This document shows, one piece after another, positions 1-8,182 of a DNA stretch of 64,000 bases. The stretch is from JAGOUU01 sp964609155 (GTDB lineage Bacteria > Pseudomonadota > Gammaproteobacteria > JAGOUU01). Every line of letters begins with the position of its first letter. Position 1 is the stretch's first letter. The position numbers were made by a program, and so were the translations under genes. The stretch spans positions 40,489 to 104,488 of the forward strand of contig CAZSRF010000002.1 in assembly GCA_964609155.1 (NCBI GenBank). Reading direction: 5' to 3'. A model generated the notes under the pieces. The model did not search any database. It was not told where the DNA came from and saw only the letters and a program-made list of their open reading frames with translations.

Positions 1-918
1 CCATTAGTTTCACAGGATGTTGTGGGGCATGAGGTAAGCCATGGTTTTACTCAGCAAAACTCAAATCTTGTTTATGAGAAACAACCTGGTGGTATAAATG
101 AAGCTTTTTCTGATATGGCTGGCGAAGCTTCTGAATACTACTTTAATAAAAATAAAACAGAGGAAGCTAAGGTAGATTGGTTAGTTGGTGAATCCATTAT
201 GAAGGGTGCTAAAGGTAAAGCGTTAAGATACTTTTCGGAACCAACCAAAGATGGCAGTTCTATCAGCAATGCAAAAGATTATAGTGATAGCTTAGATGTA
301 CACCAAACGAGTGGTGTTTATAATAAAGCATTCTATACTCTATCTAATATGACAAACTGGGATCTTAAGAAAGCGTTTGATGCTTTTGTCTTAGCTAATC
401 AAGTATATTGGACACAAAATACTGGTTATGATCAAGGTGCATGTGGTGTTAAAAATGCTGCAGCTGATTTAGGTTATGCAGCAGCTGATGTTATTAGTGC
501 ATTTAAAGTTGTTGGTGTAAATGCAAGTTGTAGCAATGATCCAACAGATCCGACAGATCCGACAGATCCAACCGATCCTACTCCAGCGCCTGAGGCTATT
601 GAGTTACAAAAAGCAGTTCCTGTGTATAGCCTTTCTGGAAATGCTGGAAGTAAAAAACTTTACTATATGGACGTAGCTGGATCTAGAATTGGTGTCTTAA
701 GTTTGTGGAATTTTGGTGGTGTAGGGGCCCCTTCTATGCAGGTGGCTTTAAATCGTATGCCAACCAATGCTGACTATGATTGTACCTCTAGTTCTGATTT
801 GGAATTAGGTAATTATAGATCGTGCTTAATATTCACACCAAAAGCGGGTAGATATTTTATAACTGTCAATGGTGACAATGCTTATCAAGATGTTACTTTA
901 TGGGGCAGTTATCAATAG
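1..918 (+). CDS. M4 (thermolysin-like) metalloprotease, 3' part, with C-terminal PPC-like domain
   Basis: The gene enters from before the window and its reading frame is open from base 1. The visible part carries the zinc site HEVSH (second His and Glu of HExxH) and the downstream GGINEAFSD segment whose Glu is the third zinc ligand in M4 peptidases, followed by the helical C-terminal catalytic subdomain. A linker of five Asp-Pro-Thr repeats (bases 538-582) leads to about 110 residues resembling a bacterial pre-peptidase C-terminal (PPC) domain, usually found on secreted proteases and removed or used for surface binding. The substrate is probably extracellular protein. A complete paralogue without the tail lies at 24097-25689. 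The GTG at base 22 is internal, not a start. Family is certain; the PPC call is moderate. Confidence 0.9.
   Translation, partial: PLVSQDVVGHEVSHGFTQQNSNLVYEKQPGGINEAFSDMAGEASEYYFNKNKTEEAKVDWLVGESIMKGAKGKALRYFSEPTKDGSSISNAKDYSDSLDVHQTSGVYNKAFYTLSNMTNWDLKKAFDAFVLANQVYWTQNTGYDQGACGVKNAAADLGYAAADVISAFKVVGVNASCSNDPTDPTDPTDPTDPTPAPEAIELQKAVPVYSLSGNAGSKKLYYMDVAGSRIGVLSLWNFGGVGAPSMQVALNRMPTNADYDCTSSSDLELGNYRSCLIFTPKAGRYFITVNGDNAYQDVTLWGSYQ
538..582 (+). repeat. 9-bp tandem repeat coding (Asp-Pro-Thr)5 linker
   Basis: Five copies of GAT-CCN-ACN in frame inside the M4 protease gene. They encode a flexible linker between the catalytic and PPC-like domains. Copy number could vary by slippage without breaking the frame. 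Confidence 0.85.
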
Positions 919-941
919 ACTTACGCAGAATGATTCTAGCT

Positions 942-1018
942 TGTCATCTCGGTCAAGCACGAAGTGCATAGAACCATGATCTTTTTTGCAAGATACCGGC
1001 TCCTCGGCCGGTATGACA
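942..1018. repeat. REP-like dispersed repeat, copy A
   Basis: A 77-bp intergenic element bounded by TGTCAT and ATGACA, starting TGTCATCTCGGTCAAG and sharing a later GAACC..GATC segment. Related copies sit at 22030-22095 and 53275-53334, always between genes. Here it lies between the convergent M4 protease and barA-like genes. Confidence 0.7.
993..1014 (+). terminator. hairpin, probable terminator of the M4 protease gene
   Basis: Perfect 8-bp stem ATACCGGC / GCCGGTAT with a 6-base loop, followed on the plus strand by GACAGGTTTTTA. It sits inside REP-like copy A, between two convergent genes, so it may act on both transcripts. Confidence 0.55.
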
Positions 1019-1023
1019 GGTTT

Positions 1024-3972
1024 TTATGTAGCTGCTGTCATTTCTTCATTTTCACCATAGCAAACAATAACAGCTTCTATATTCATATATAATTGTTGAA
1101 GATCTTCTATATAATCTTCAAAATCTTTTGATGATTTAATTTTTGATTCAAGATTAAAACAAGAATTTTTAAGATACGGTACGCCACAATAACAGCATGA
1201 ACCGTGTAGTTTGTGGACATGATGGTAAAGGTTTTCATGATCTTTTGCTATATAGGCATTTTTAATTTCAGCCATAGTATTTGGTAAATCACATACTAGC
1301 ATTTCTAGTAGCTCTTTAGCTAGATCAATATTGTAATTAGCGTGTTTTAATGAAAGTTCCCAGTTAATAGCATTAATAATTGGATTGAGTTTCGAATTAA
1401 AGTTAGCACTATCTTTATTTAACCATCTTTTCAAAATAATTATTAGTTCATTTTCATTTATAGGTTTAGATAAATAATCTTGTAGCCCTTGTCTAATAAG
1501 TTTTTCATGTTCACCTAAGATTGCATGAGCAGTAACAGCAATAATGGGAATGGCTTTTATATTACGTGATCGGTAGTAGTTGTTAATCCTTCTGGCTGTT
1601 TCTATGCCATCAATATTGGGCATTTGTATATCCATTAAGATTAGATCAAATTTATTTTTTTTCACAATCTCTATAGCATTGAGCCCGCTGCTTGCTGTTG
1701 TAACATTTATATTGAGTGATTTTAGTAGAGTTTCTATTAGTTTAAGATTTGCAAAGTTATCATCTACTGCCAATACATTAGTTTTTTTAAACAACGCTTG
1801 GTGATCAATTTTATTCTCTTGGTGTTGCTGTATACCAAGATTTGGTGATGTTAATTTATCAACAATGGATAATTTATCTGCATTTAAGGGTGGGTTTGAG
1901 GTTTTAATTAATTCATAATTAGTATTATTTTCTGTTTTTTTAATAGAATGATTTTCAAAACATTGAATAATATTTTCATGTAATTTTTTATGTAATACTG
2001 GTTTTCCTATACAAAAGACTGTGCCGAAACTTTTTATATCTTCATGGATAAACTGATCGCTGGTGTTGACTAAAACAGCCAGCATGGGTGTCGAGTCAAG
2101 TTTTCTGGAATCTAATTCTGTAAGCAGGGATCTTACTTCATCACTGTAGTTGTGTAGGTTATTCATCCCATAAATAATTAAATCAATTTTTTCAATATGG
2201 TTAGGGATTGTCCTGATGTTTGGGATATCAATGGTATCAACTCCCCAATTTTTAAATAAATACTTTATACTCAATCTTGTAATAGGATGCTGTTCGCAGA
2301 TAACAATAGTCTTGTTGCAAATATCATCGGGTAATAGTAGTTTATTGCTTTCAAGATTTTCACCAATTTTAGCTTTAAATGTAAACCAAAAAACAGATCC
2401 TTCACCACTGGCGGTGTCAAAACCTATTTTACCATCCATTTTATGTACTAATTTTTTCGAAATAGCCAAGCCCAGGCCTGTCCCTCCAAATTTTCTAGCA
2501 GTTGTTGTGTCAGCTTGCGAGAAGGCTTTAAATAATTTATTTTTTTCATGATCATTTAAGCCGATACCTGTGTCGGTTACGGTCACTTTTATTTTAACAT
2601 TTTTATTTTGTTTAAATATCTGATTAGATAAATTTGGTCTATCTGGATCCAGCATAATTCTAATAACCACCGAGCCTGTATCAGTAAATTTGATAGCATT
2701 ATTAGCAAGATTGGTTATTATTTGTTTTAAACGTAAAGAATCCGTGATAATCATTCTAGGAACATCAGAATAGATGATAGGTACTAACTCAAGATTTTTA
2801 TGGTGGGCAAATGGAGCTAAAATTGATATCGATTCCTCTAGGCAGTTTAGTAAATCAAACTGACGTATGTCCAACTCTAATTTTCCAGCTTCTATTTTAG
2901 AAAAATCCAGAATATCGTTAATTATTTGTAATAAACTATGGGCAGATTGATTTATGATAGCAACATAATCTAATTGCTGACTGGTTAAATGGGATTTTGT
3001 TAATAACTGAGTAAACCCTAGTATTCCATTCATGGGAGTCCTGATTTCATGACTCATATTAGCTAGAAATTCTGATTTAACTCTACTTGCAGCTAGAGCT
3101 TCTTTACGTGCTATATCTAATTCAGCGTTTTGAATCTCTATAGTCTCTAGTGTTTGTCTTAACTCTCTCGTTGCTTCATCGACATTGTTTTGCATTTCAT
3201 TGTGGGCAACCTTTAATGAATTTGCCATGCTATTTATTCCTGATTCAAGAATTTTTAATTCACTGCTTGCTCCAGTGTAGACTCTTGTGGAAAACTCGCC
3301 ATCTTTGATCTTTTCAACAGCTGTAGTTAATTTTAAAATAGGGTATGTTACATCACGCCCAAGCCTTTTGGCGAATAAACCGGATACTAAAAGCCCAAAT
3401 AATAAGATACAACCACTTGTAAATAGTGTTTGATACTGCTTTATGATAGTTTTAGTTTTACTAAGCTCTATATTTACCCATCCTATAACTTTTTGATTAA
3501 TGGATGATTGAGTTACATCTCTATTGGGTGAATTAAGGTTATCAGAAAAATCTTCTATGATAACATCTCGTAACATTATAGGAGCAACAAAAATAAAAGA
3601 CTTCTTGTTTTCATTGTTAATAATAGTCAATGGTGATTTATCACGATTAGCATTGTATTTAATATCTATTTTTGAGCCTATATGACTAAGTTCTCTGCCT
3701 GTTTTATCGTAAATGCTTATAGCAGAAACTTCCGGATCTTCAGCTGCATTTTCTAAAATCTTGCGTAATATTTTTTTGTTATTGGCGAATACGGCATATT
3801 CACTACTGGAGGTTAATTGAATAGTTAAAGCAGTACCATGATCTTTTAAAGCTTGTTCTAGATCAGTTAATCTTGTACTAGTAAAGTACACTCCGAGTAA
3901 GGCGGCTATAATCATTGTGGGTAATAAAGCAACAATGAGCACTCTATTTTTTATGCCCCATTCTTCTAACAT
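1024..3972 (-). CDS. barA: BarA-like hybrid sensor histidine kinase (HAMP-HisKA-HATPase-REC-REC-Hpt)
   Basis: A 982-residue tripartite hybrid kinase of the BarA/LetS/GacS type, which in gammaproteobacteria phosphorylates a UvrY/GacA/LetA response regulator to switch growth-phase and virulence programmes. Visible in order: an N-terminal membrane helix (about residues 10-30), a periplasmic sensor region, a second helix (about 183-203), HAMP, HisKA with phospho-His 308 in SHEIRTPMNG, an HATPase with the GTGLGLAI glycine box, a degenerate first receiver, a second receiver with Asp781 in LMDIQMP, and an Hpt domain with His923 in KLHGS. The N-terminus resembles BarA in the sensor region. It is transcribed with the binding protein 25 bp upstream. 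The rlmD-relA pair that is its divergent neighbour in E. coli begins about 7 kb away. The partner regulator is not in the window. Confidence 0.9.
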   Translation of the reverse strand: MLEEWGIKNRVLIVALLPTMIIAALLGVYFTSTRLTDLEQALKDHGTALTIQLTSSSEYAVFANNKKILRKILENAAEDPEVSAISIYDKTGRELSHIGSKIDIKYNANRDKSPLTIINNENKKSFIFVAPIMLRDVIIEDFSDNLNSPNRDVTQSSINQKVIGWVNIELSKTKTIIKQYQTLFTSGCILLFGLLVSGLFAKRLGRDVTYPILKLTTAVEKIKDGEFSTRVYTGASSELKILESGINSMANSLKVAHNEMQNNVDEATRELRQTLETIEIQNAELDIARKEALAASRVKSEFLANMSHEIRTPMNGILGFTQLLTKSHLTSQQLDYVAIINQSAHSLLQIINDILDFSKIEAGKLELDIRQFDLLNCLEESISILAPFAHHKNLELVPIIYSDVPRMIITDSLRLKQIITNLANNAIKFTDTGSVVIRIMLDPDRPNLSNQIFKQNKNVKIKVTVTDTGIGLNDHEKNKLFKAFSQADTTTARKFGGTGLGLAISKKLVHKMDGKIGFDTASGEGSVFWFTFKAKIGENLESNKLLLPDDICNKTIVICEQHPITRLSIKYLFKNWGVDTIDIPNIRTIPNHIEKIDLIIYGMNNLHNYSDEVRSLLTELDSRKLDSTPMLAVLVNTSDQFIHEDIKSFGTVFCIGKPVLHKKLHENIIQCFENHSIKKTENNTNYELIKTSNPPLNADKLSIVDKLTSPNLGIQQHQENKIDHQALFKKTNVLAVDDNFANLKLIETLLKSLNINVTTASSGLNAIEIVKKNKFDLILMDIQMPNIDGIETARRINNYYRSRNIKAIPIIAVTAHAILGEHEKLIRQGLQDYLSKPINENELIIILKRWLNKDSANFNSKLNPIINAINWELSLKHANYNIDLAKELLEMLVCDLPNTMAEIKNAYIAKDHENLYHHVHKLHGSCCYCGVPYLKNSCFNLESKIKSSKDFEDYIEDLQQLYMNIEAVIVCYGENEEMTAAT

Positions 3973-3997
3973 ATGTAGTCCTTATATTTATGCCTGC

Positions 3998-4951
3998 CTA
4001 TGGCCGATGGGGATCTCTTCTCAAGGCGGCTAGATTTTTTTTATACTGAGCAGATAATTTTTGTAAAATTTCTTGATTTTGTGCTATAGCGTACTGAGTA
4101 GGATAGCTTGGTGGAGGTAAAATATTTTTTGAGAAATAAGTATTTGTTATAAAGGCTGCCTGTTCTGCAATCTGAGCTGATTTGCTATAAATTGCAGCTA
4201 CAGCTCCTGCATCAACATACGTTTTAGAATACCCTATAATAGGAATGCCTCTTCTAAAGCTTGTGACCAAAATACCCTTTGAAGTATATGGATTGTAAAT
4301 TTCTGGATCAGGCAATGCTAACAACACATCACAGTTAGATAGTACATGGCGTAATGAGTCAATCAGGTTCTCTCTTTTTTTATTTTCTGTAATAATAAGA
4401 TTTAATTTAGTTTTAGCTATACTTTGTTTTAATTCATCAATACTGGAGGAATCATACATTGATGTTAAGACACCTATAGTTTTAACATTGGGTAATAAAG
4501 TTTCAATTAGTTTTAACTGCCTATCTACCGGCTGTTCTCTGTATATAGCAGTAATTTTACGTAAAGTATCTTTATTATTTTTTATATTATTTGATATATT
4601 GTTGTACATCCTGTGAGGTATAAGAACAGCTAATTGAGGAGCAGCATTTGACGTATTAGATAAATAATCGTTAGTTCTTAATGTTGCTTCTCTGCCTATG
4701 GTAATAATTAAATCAATGCTATCATCAATTTTTGCTATAGATTCTTCTTTTTTTAAATAATTTATATTTATATTGTATTTTTTTTCAGAGAGGTTTTTAA
4801 TCAAAGAATCAACAATTTTAGTATAATTTGGTCCTGAGATGATCAGTATTTCTGGTTTTTCTTTGTAGTCTTTGTAGTTAAAGTTAGCAGATATATCAAG
4901 AGATAGAAGAAGAAAAAATAATAAGCTTATTATGCGAAGGTAAATTTTCAT
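3998..4951 (-). CDS. periplasmic ABC-type substrate-binding protein (ABC_sub_bind family)
   Basis: 317 residues with an N-terminal hydrophobic signal sequence (about residues 3-22). The rest resembles the ABC_sub_bind (PF04392) type of periplasmic binding fold, for example the segment LIETLLPNVKTIGVLTS and the alternating hydrophobic strands and Gly/Ser turns typical of type I binding proteins. No permease or ATPase genes are adjacent. Instead the gene ends 25 bp before the barA-like kinase on the same strand, so the two are probably co-transcribed. This suggests, as inference, a periplasmic sensing partner for the kinase rather than a transporter component. The ligand cannot be read from sequence. 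Confidence 0.7.
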   Translation of the reverse strand: MKIYLRIISLLFFLLLSLDISANFNYKDYKEKPEILIISGPNYTKIVDSLIKNLSEKKYNININYLKKEESIAKIDDSIDLIITIGREATLRTNDYLSNTSNAAPQLAVLIPHRMYNNISNNIKNNKDTLRKITAIYREQPVDRQLKLIETLLPNVKTIGVLTSMYDSSSIDELKQSIAKTKLNLIITENKKRENLIDSLRHVLSNCDVLLALPDPEIYNPYTSKGILVTSFRRGIPIIGYSKTYVDAGAVAAIYSKSAQIAEQAAFITNTYFSKNILPPPSYPTQYAIAQNQEILQKLSAQYKKNLAALRRDPHRP

Positions 4952-5234
4952 TTATATATCTTTAGTTTCAAAAATATAATCTAGTATAATCTTGCCAATT
5001 TTAACTGTAATTAAATCAAAAGGGTAGAGAATACTGAAGCTCTCTGAAATTCTTTATTATGGGAATTATTGGGGATTCATATGGCGTTCAGCTAACATAT
5101 GTAAAATATAACTGAGGAATTATGCCAGTGTGATTAGTACTATTAAAAGTCGGCAAAAAATGTTGTGACATTGATACAAAGTATGTTATGTTAATTATTG
5201 AATTGTTATTAAGTTGTTAACAAAAGGGGGCAAA

Positions 5235-7271
5235 ATGGCCAATTTATTTAGCCGTATGGCTAATTCCATTCAAGAGAGTTGGGATAATTTCACTTTAGGT
5301 TCAGATAGGGCAAAAGTTGCAGCAATTAATAGAGCTATTGCTTATGTAAAGTCAGAGGGTAAAACCAGTCTAGGTTCAAGCAAGGTTGAGCAAATAGTTA
5401 AATTTCTAGTATCTAGACGTAGGGTAGAGGCTGCTAATAAACTAGTTGATGCCTATGAAACCCGAAGAACTGTCGTTGTAAGAGGAATGCAAGATTACCC
5501 ATACGATATAAATGTTTTTTTAGATATGCTATGCAGTGTAGTCGCTCCAGAAGTTTACAAAATCCCAGTTCCACAAGAAGGGGTTAAAGCTGAAGAGTTA
5601 TATAAAGATCTTGGTATCGTTGGACAAGTAGCCATCATGAGAGAGTTTAAAAATCTCTTAAACCAAGCTGTTATTGAAATGACAGATGGCAAAAGACGTT
5701 TAACATCTACTCAATTAGATTTACCTCAGGGATTACATCTAAGTCCAGATAGCGAAGACTTTTCTAAGCTCTTAAACGCAAAAGCGGATGCAGCTCGAAC
5801 TGAAGGTAGTAGTTTTTTTAGCTTGTATGAATCAAGTGTTAATTGGTCATCTAAAAAAGAAGATATAAAGAAAAATTCTCGTGTACGTACAGTTAAAAAC
5901 GTTTTGTTTTACACTTTGATGGTTATTTGTACACTTATAGGTATTGGTGAGGGATCTGCACCAGCGTCTTTTTACTTAACAAAAATGGGGCTTGCTGGTT
6001 TAACTGGTCCTTTTGCAATGACAATAGCAGCTGTAGTCTTTGTTGCTGCTGCATCAGTAAATACGTTATTGTTCCATGGTGACAGCTATTCGACCTTTAA
6101 GGATTTATTTATTAAAAATAGATTTTTGTTTGGTTCTAATGGTAAAAGATTGCCTTGGTATTTGATTTTACGTAACTGCACTGCATTAGTATTAGCTTTT
6201 TTCTCCGGGTTAACAATTGCTGGGTTGTCTTTTTACTTCTCTCTTTTCCCTGCGGTGGCTTTATATATTTCAGCGATGACATTAATAGGCTATACAGGTG
6301 TCTTAACTTATGGAGTGATGCAAATTCTAGATGTAAGCTCTGTATTTAAATTTGGAAACTATTTGCATGGTTTATTAGTAAAACCTATGCAAACAACTGG
6401 TAAAGATGCTAATGGCGCAACTAAAGCAAAAGCTATAGGATTAACTATTGTTAATGCCTTTGCTGTAACTGCAATGTTTACGCTTTCTGCAACAGTTGTA
6501 GTAGCTACATTTTTAATGTTTAATAGTGCGCTATTGGGAATACCTTTTTTTGCTGCTAACTTTGGTACAGCTGGTGTTCTTGCCATAGTTGCAGTTGCGG
6601 AAGTGGCTTTAGGAACTTTCTTCTCTAGGAATGTTTTTAGATGCCTTGAAGCTATTCGTGGCATGGTAACGGATATTTTTGGTTTAAACACAAAAATAAC
6701 CACAAGTGAACAAGCTGCTGTTATTTTAAAAGCCCAGGAGGATATAGCTAAAAATGATCATCCTGTGCGTAACGGCTTAGTGTTAACAAGTAAAATCCTA
6801 TTAGCTGTTTTTGTTGGATTTGCATTGATTAATGCTAGTGGTTTTGCTCTAGGTTACATAGCATTGGGTATGACAACGGGAGCTGCAATATTTCCAAAAA
6901 GCTTTGCTGATCTAGTAAATAGGGCTTTAGTATTTGCGAAAACATCTTTTGAAAGCGTTGTTGGTTATCTCTTCGGTACTGCTTATGTTGGTGCTTCTAC
7001 AGGCGGTAACGTTGGCGCTGCAGCAAAAGCTGTTGCAGTGCCTGAGGCTTTGTTAGTCTATCCGGTGCGTTCTTTAGAAACAACAAAAGTCTTTAGGGAT
7101 CCAAAAGTAGTTGAGTTTGATCATGTCAAAAAGGGTGTAAGGGTCCTTAGGCAGGCTGATGGTACAAAGTGCTTTATAGCAAAAGACCCAGCTCCTACAG
7201 ATGATAATGCCTTTGTAGAGAGTTTATTTGACGGGCAACCAGGTGCCTCTAGTGCTACACTAGTGCCATAG
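5235..7271 (+). CDS. large polytopic membrane protein, lineage-specific
   Basis: About 678 residues of unknown function. I chose the ATG at 5235 over a TTG 21 bases upstream because AAAGGGGG sits just before it. The first ~200 residues are soluble and charged. Roughly eight to ten hydrophobic segments follow, and the C-terminal ~90 residues are again soluble. It shares layout and local similarity with the protein at 8183-10012: both have a helix-rich core with a short amphipathic insert between helices (for example TFKDLFIKNR here against LIKDIWHGR there). The two look like diverged paralogues. It lies in a block separating barA from rlmD-relA. I do not recognise a family; secreted-effector or structural roles are possible but unsupported. 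Confidence 0.75.
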   Translation: MANLFSRMANSIQESWDNFTLGSDRAKVAAINRAIAYVKSEGKTSLGSSKVEQIVKFLVSRRRVEAANKLVDAYETRRTVVVRGMQDYPYDINVFLDMLCSVVAPEVYKIPVPQEGVKAEELYKDLGIVGQVAIMREFKNLLNQAVIEMTDGKRRLTSTQLDLPQGLHLSPDSEDFSKLLNAKADAARTEGSSFFSLYESSVNWSSKKEDIKKNSRVRTVKNVLFYTLMVICTLIGIGEGSAPASFYLTKMGLAGLTGPFAMTIAAVVFVAAASVNTLLFHGDSYSTFKDLFIKNRFLFGSNGKRLPWYLILRNCTALVLAFFSGLTIAGLSFYFSLFPAVALYISAMTLIGYTGVLTYGVMQILDVSSVFKFGNYLHGLLVKPMQTTGKDANGATKAKAIGLTIVNAFAVTAMFTLSATVVVATFLMFNSALLGIPFFAANFGTAGVLAIVAVAEVALGTFFSRNVFRCLEAIRGMVTDIFGLNTKITTSEQAAVILKAQEDIAKNDHPVRNGLVLTSKILLAVFVGFALINASGFALGYIALGMTTGAAIFPKSFADLVNRALVFAKTSFESVVGYLFGTAYVGASTGGNVGAAAKAVAVPEALLVYPVRSLETTKVFRDPKVVEFDHVKKGVRVLRQADGTKCFIAKDPAPTDDNAFVESLFDGQPGASSATLVP

Positions 7272-7300
7272 TGCTTTAGTAGACCTAAATCTTAGATTTG

Positions 7301-7328
7301 TACAAGGGCGAATTTATTCGCCCTTGTA
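7301..7328 (+). terminator. strong hairpin after the large membrane protein gene
   Basis: Perfect 12-bp stem TACAAGGGCGAA / TTCGCCCTTGTA with a 4-base loop, 30 bp after the stop codon. No T-run follows, so it may be a processed or Rho-assisted 3' end rather than a classical intrinsic terminator. Confidence 0.5.
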
Positions 7329-7450
7329 TGGGGATTAAATAATCTTTAATTAACTTTCGACTCTGTATATAATAACACTAAATTCAAATTTAAATGTAAG
7401 TCTCACATATTAACATTTCACTCAAGACTTTTAATCGCAATAAGAATATT

Positions 7451-8152
7451 ATGCTAGCACTATCTTCAGTGATGCTTAGCCTTATTTATTTTTATAATAC
7501 ATTGTCACTTTATAATAAAAATCTAACCTTATTGAAACCTGCTAGTATTATAGTATTAGCTATCTTAACTTGCAGATGGATTTGGAAGCGTGGTTATTTA
7601 TCTGATAGAAAGCACAAAATTTTTTATATTTTTTTAGTGCTTGGCTTATTGTTTCATAGCATAGGTGATACTATTATCGAATATACTAATTATATTCTTT
7701 ATCCTATCCCATTTTTTCTTTTTGGACATCTATTATATAGCATTGTAATTAGTAAGGATCTAATGGTATTTAATAACCATAAAGTCCCTGCATGGAAGTA
7801 TATTGTCATTGTATTTTTGTTGCTTAAGGCAGTTGCATTTGGCTATTTTTTCTTAAGTAATGTTTCCGGGCCGCTTTATGTGGGTATTCTGATCTATATC
7901 ATAGTATTAAATATCCTTGCCATAGTTAGTTTGTTGCACCCGGCAGGGTTAAAATTTTTATTTATAGGTGTTATGTTGTATGTAATATCTGATATTATAA
8001 TTGCTTATGATACTTTAATAACAAAAATTGCTTTAAAAACATATTTATCTTGGCCTCTATATTACATAGCTCAATTGTTGATAGTTTACAGCCTGTTAAA
8101 CTATCACAAATCGTTACAGCCTCATCAACCACTTCAGGCTAATTTGTTATAA
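7451..8152 (+). CDS. YhhN-family (TMEM86/lysoplasmalogenase-like) membrane protein
   Basis: 233 residues, nearly all hydrophobic, with about seven to eight membrane helices. The KPAS segment, the SIGDTIIE acidic motif, the FFLFGHLLY segment and the C-terminal YYIAQLLIVYS match the usual spacing of the YhhN/TMEM86 family. Some members hydrolyse the vinyl ether of lysoplasmalogens; others are uncharacterised. The Asp in GD and the Asp of SDIIIAYD are candidate catalytic residues. It stands between two orphan membrane proteins, with 30 bp to the next gene, so co-transcription with the downstream gene is possible. Family assignment is moderate and the bacterial substrate is unknown. Confidence 0.65.
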   Translation: MLALSSVMLSLIYFYNTLSLYNKNLTLLKPASIIVLAILTCRWIWKRGYLSDRKHKIFYIFLVLGLLFHSIGDTIIEYTNYILYPIPFFLFGHLLYSIVISKDLMVFNNHKVPAWKYIVIVFLLLKAVAFGYFFLSNVSGPLYVGILIYIIVLNILAIVSLLHPAGLKFLFIGVMLYVISDIIIAYDTLITKIALKTYLSWPLYYIAQLLIVYSLLNYHKSLQPHQPLQANLL

Positions 8153-8182
8153 TAAATCAGCAAATCGTTATTAGATATCGCA

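Noticed and set aside
5214..5234. TTG start for the large membrane protein, and similar TTG starts at 10062, 10910, 19009 and 28503
   Set aside because: In each case a downstream ATG has a better-spaced ribosome binding site or matches the family N-terminus.
6359..6703. Minus-strand ORF inside the large membrane protein gene
   Set aside because: Shadow of a well-supported plus-strand gene, without ribosome site; the same applies to many other reverse ORFs, for example 1580-1804, 2216-2551, 25929-26291 and 52078-52440.
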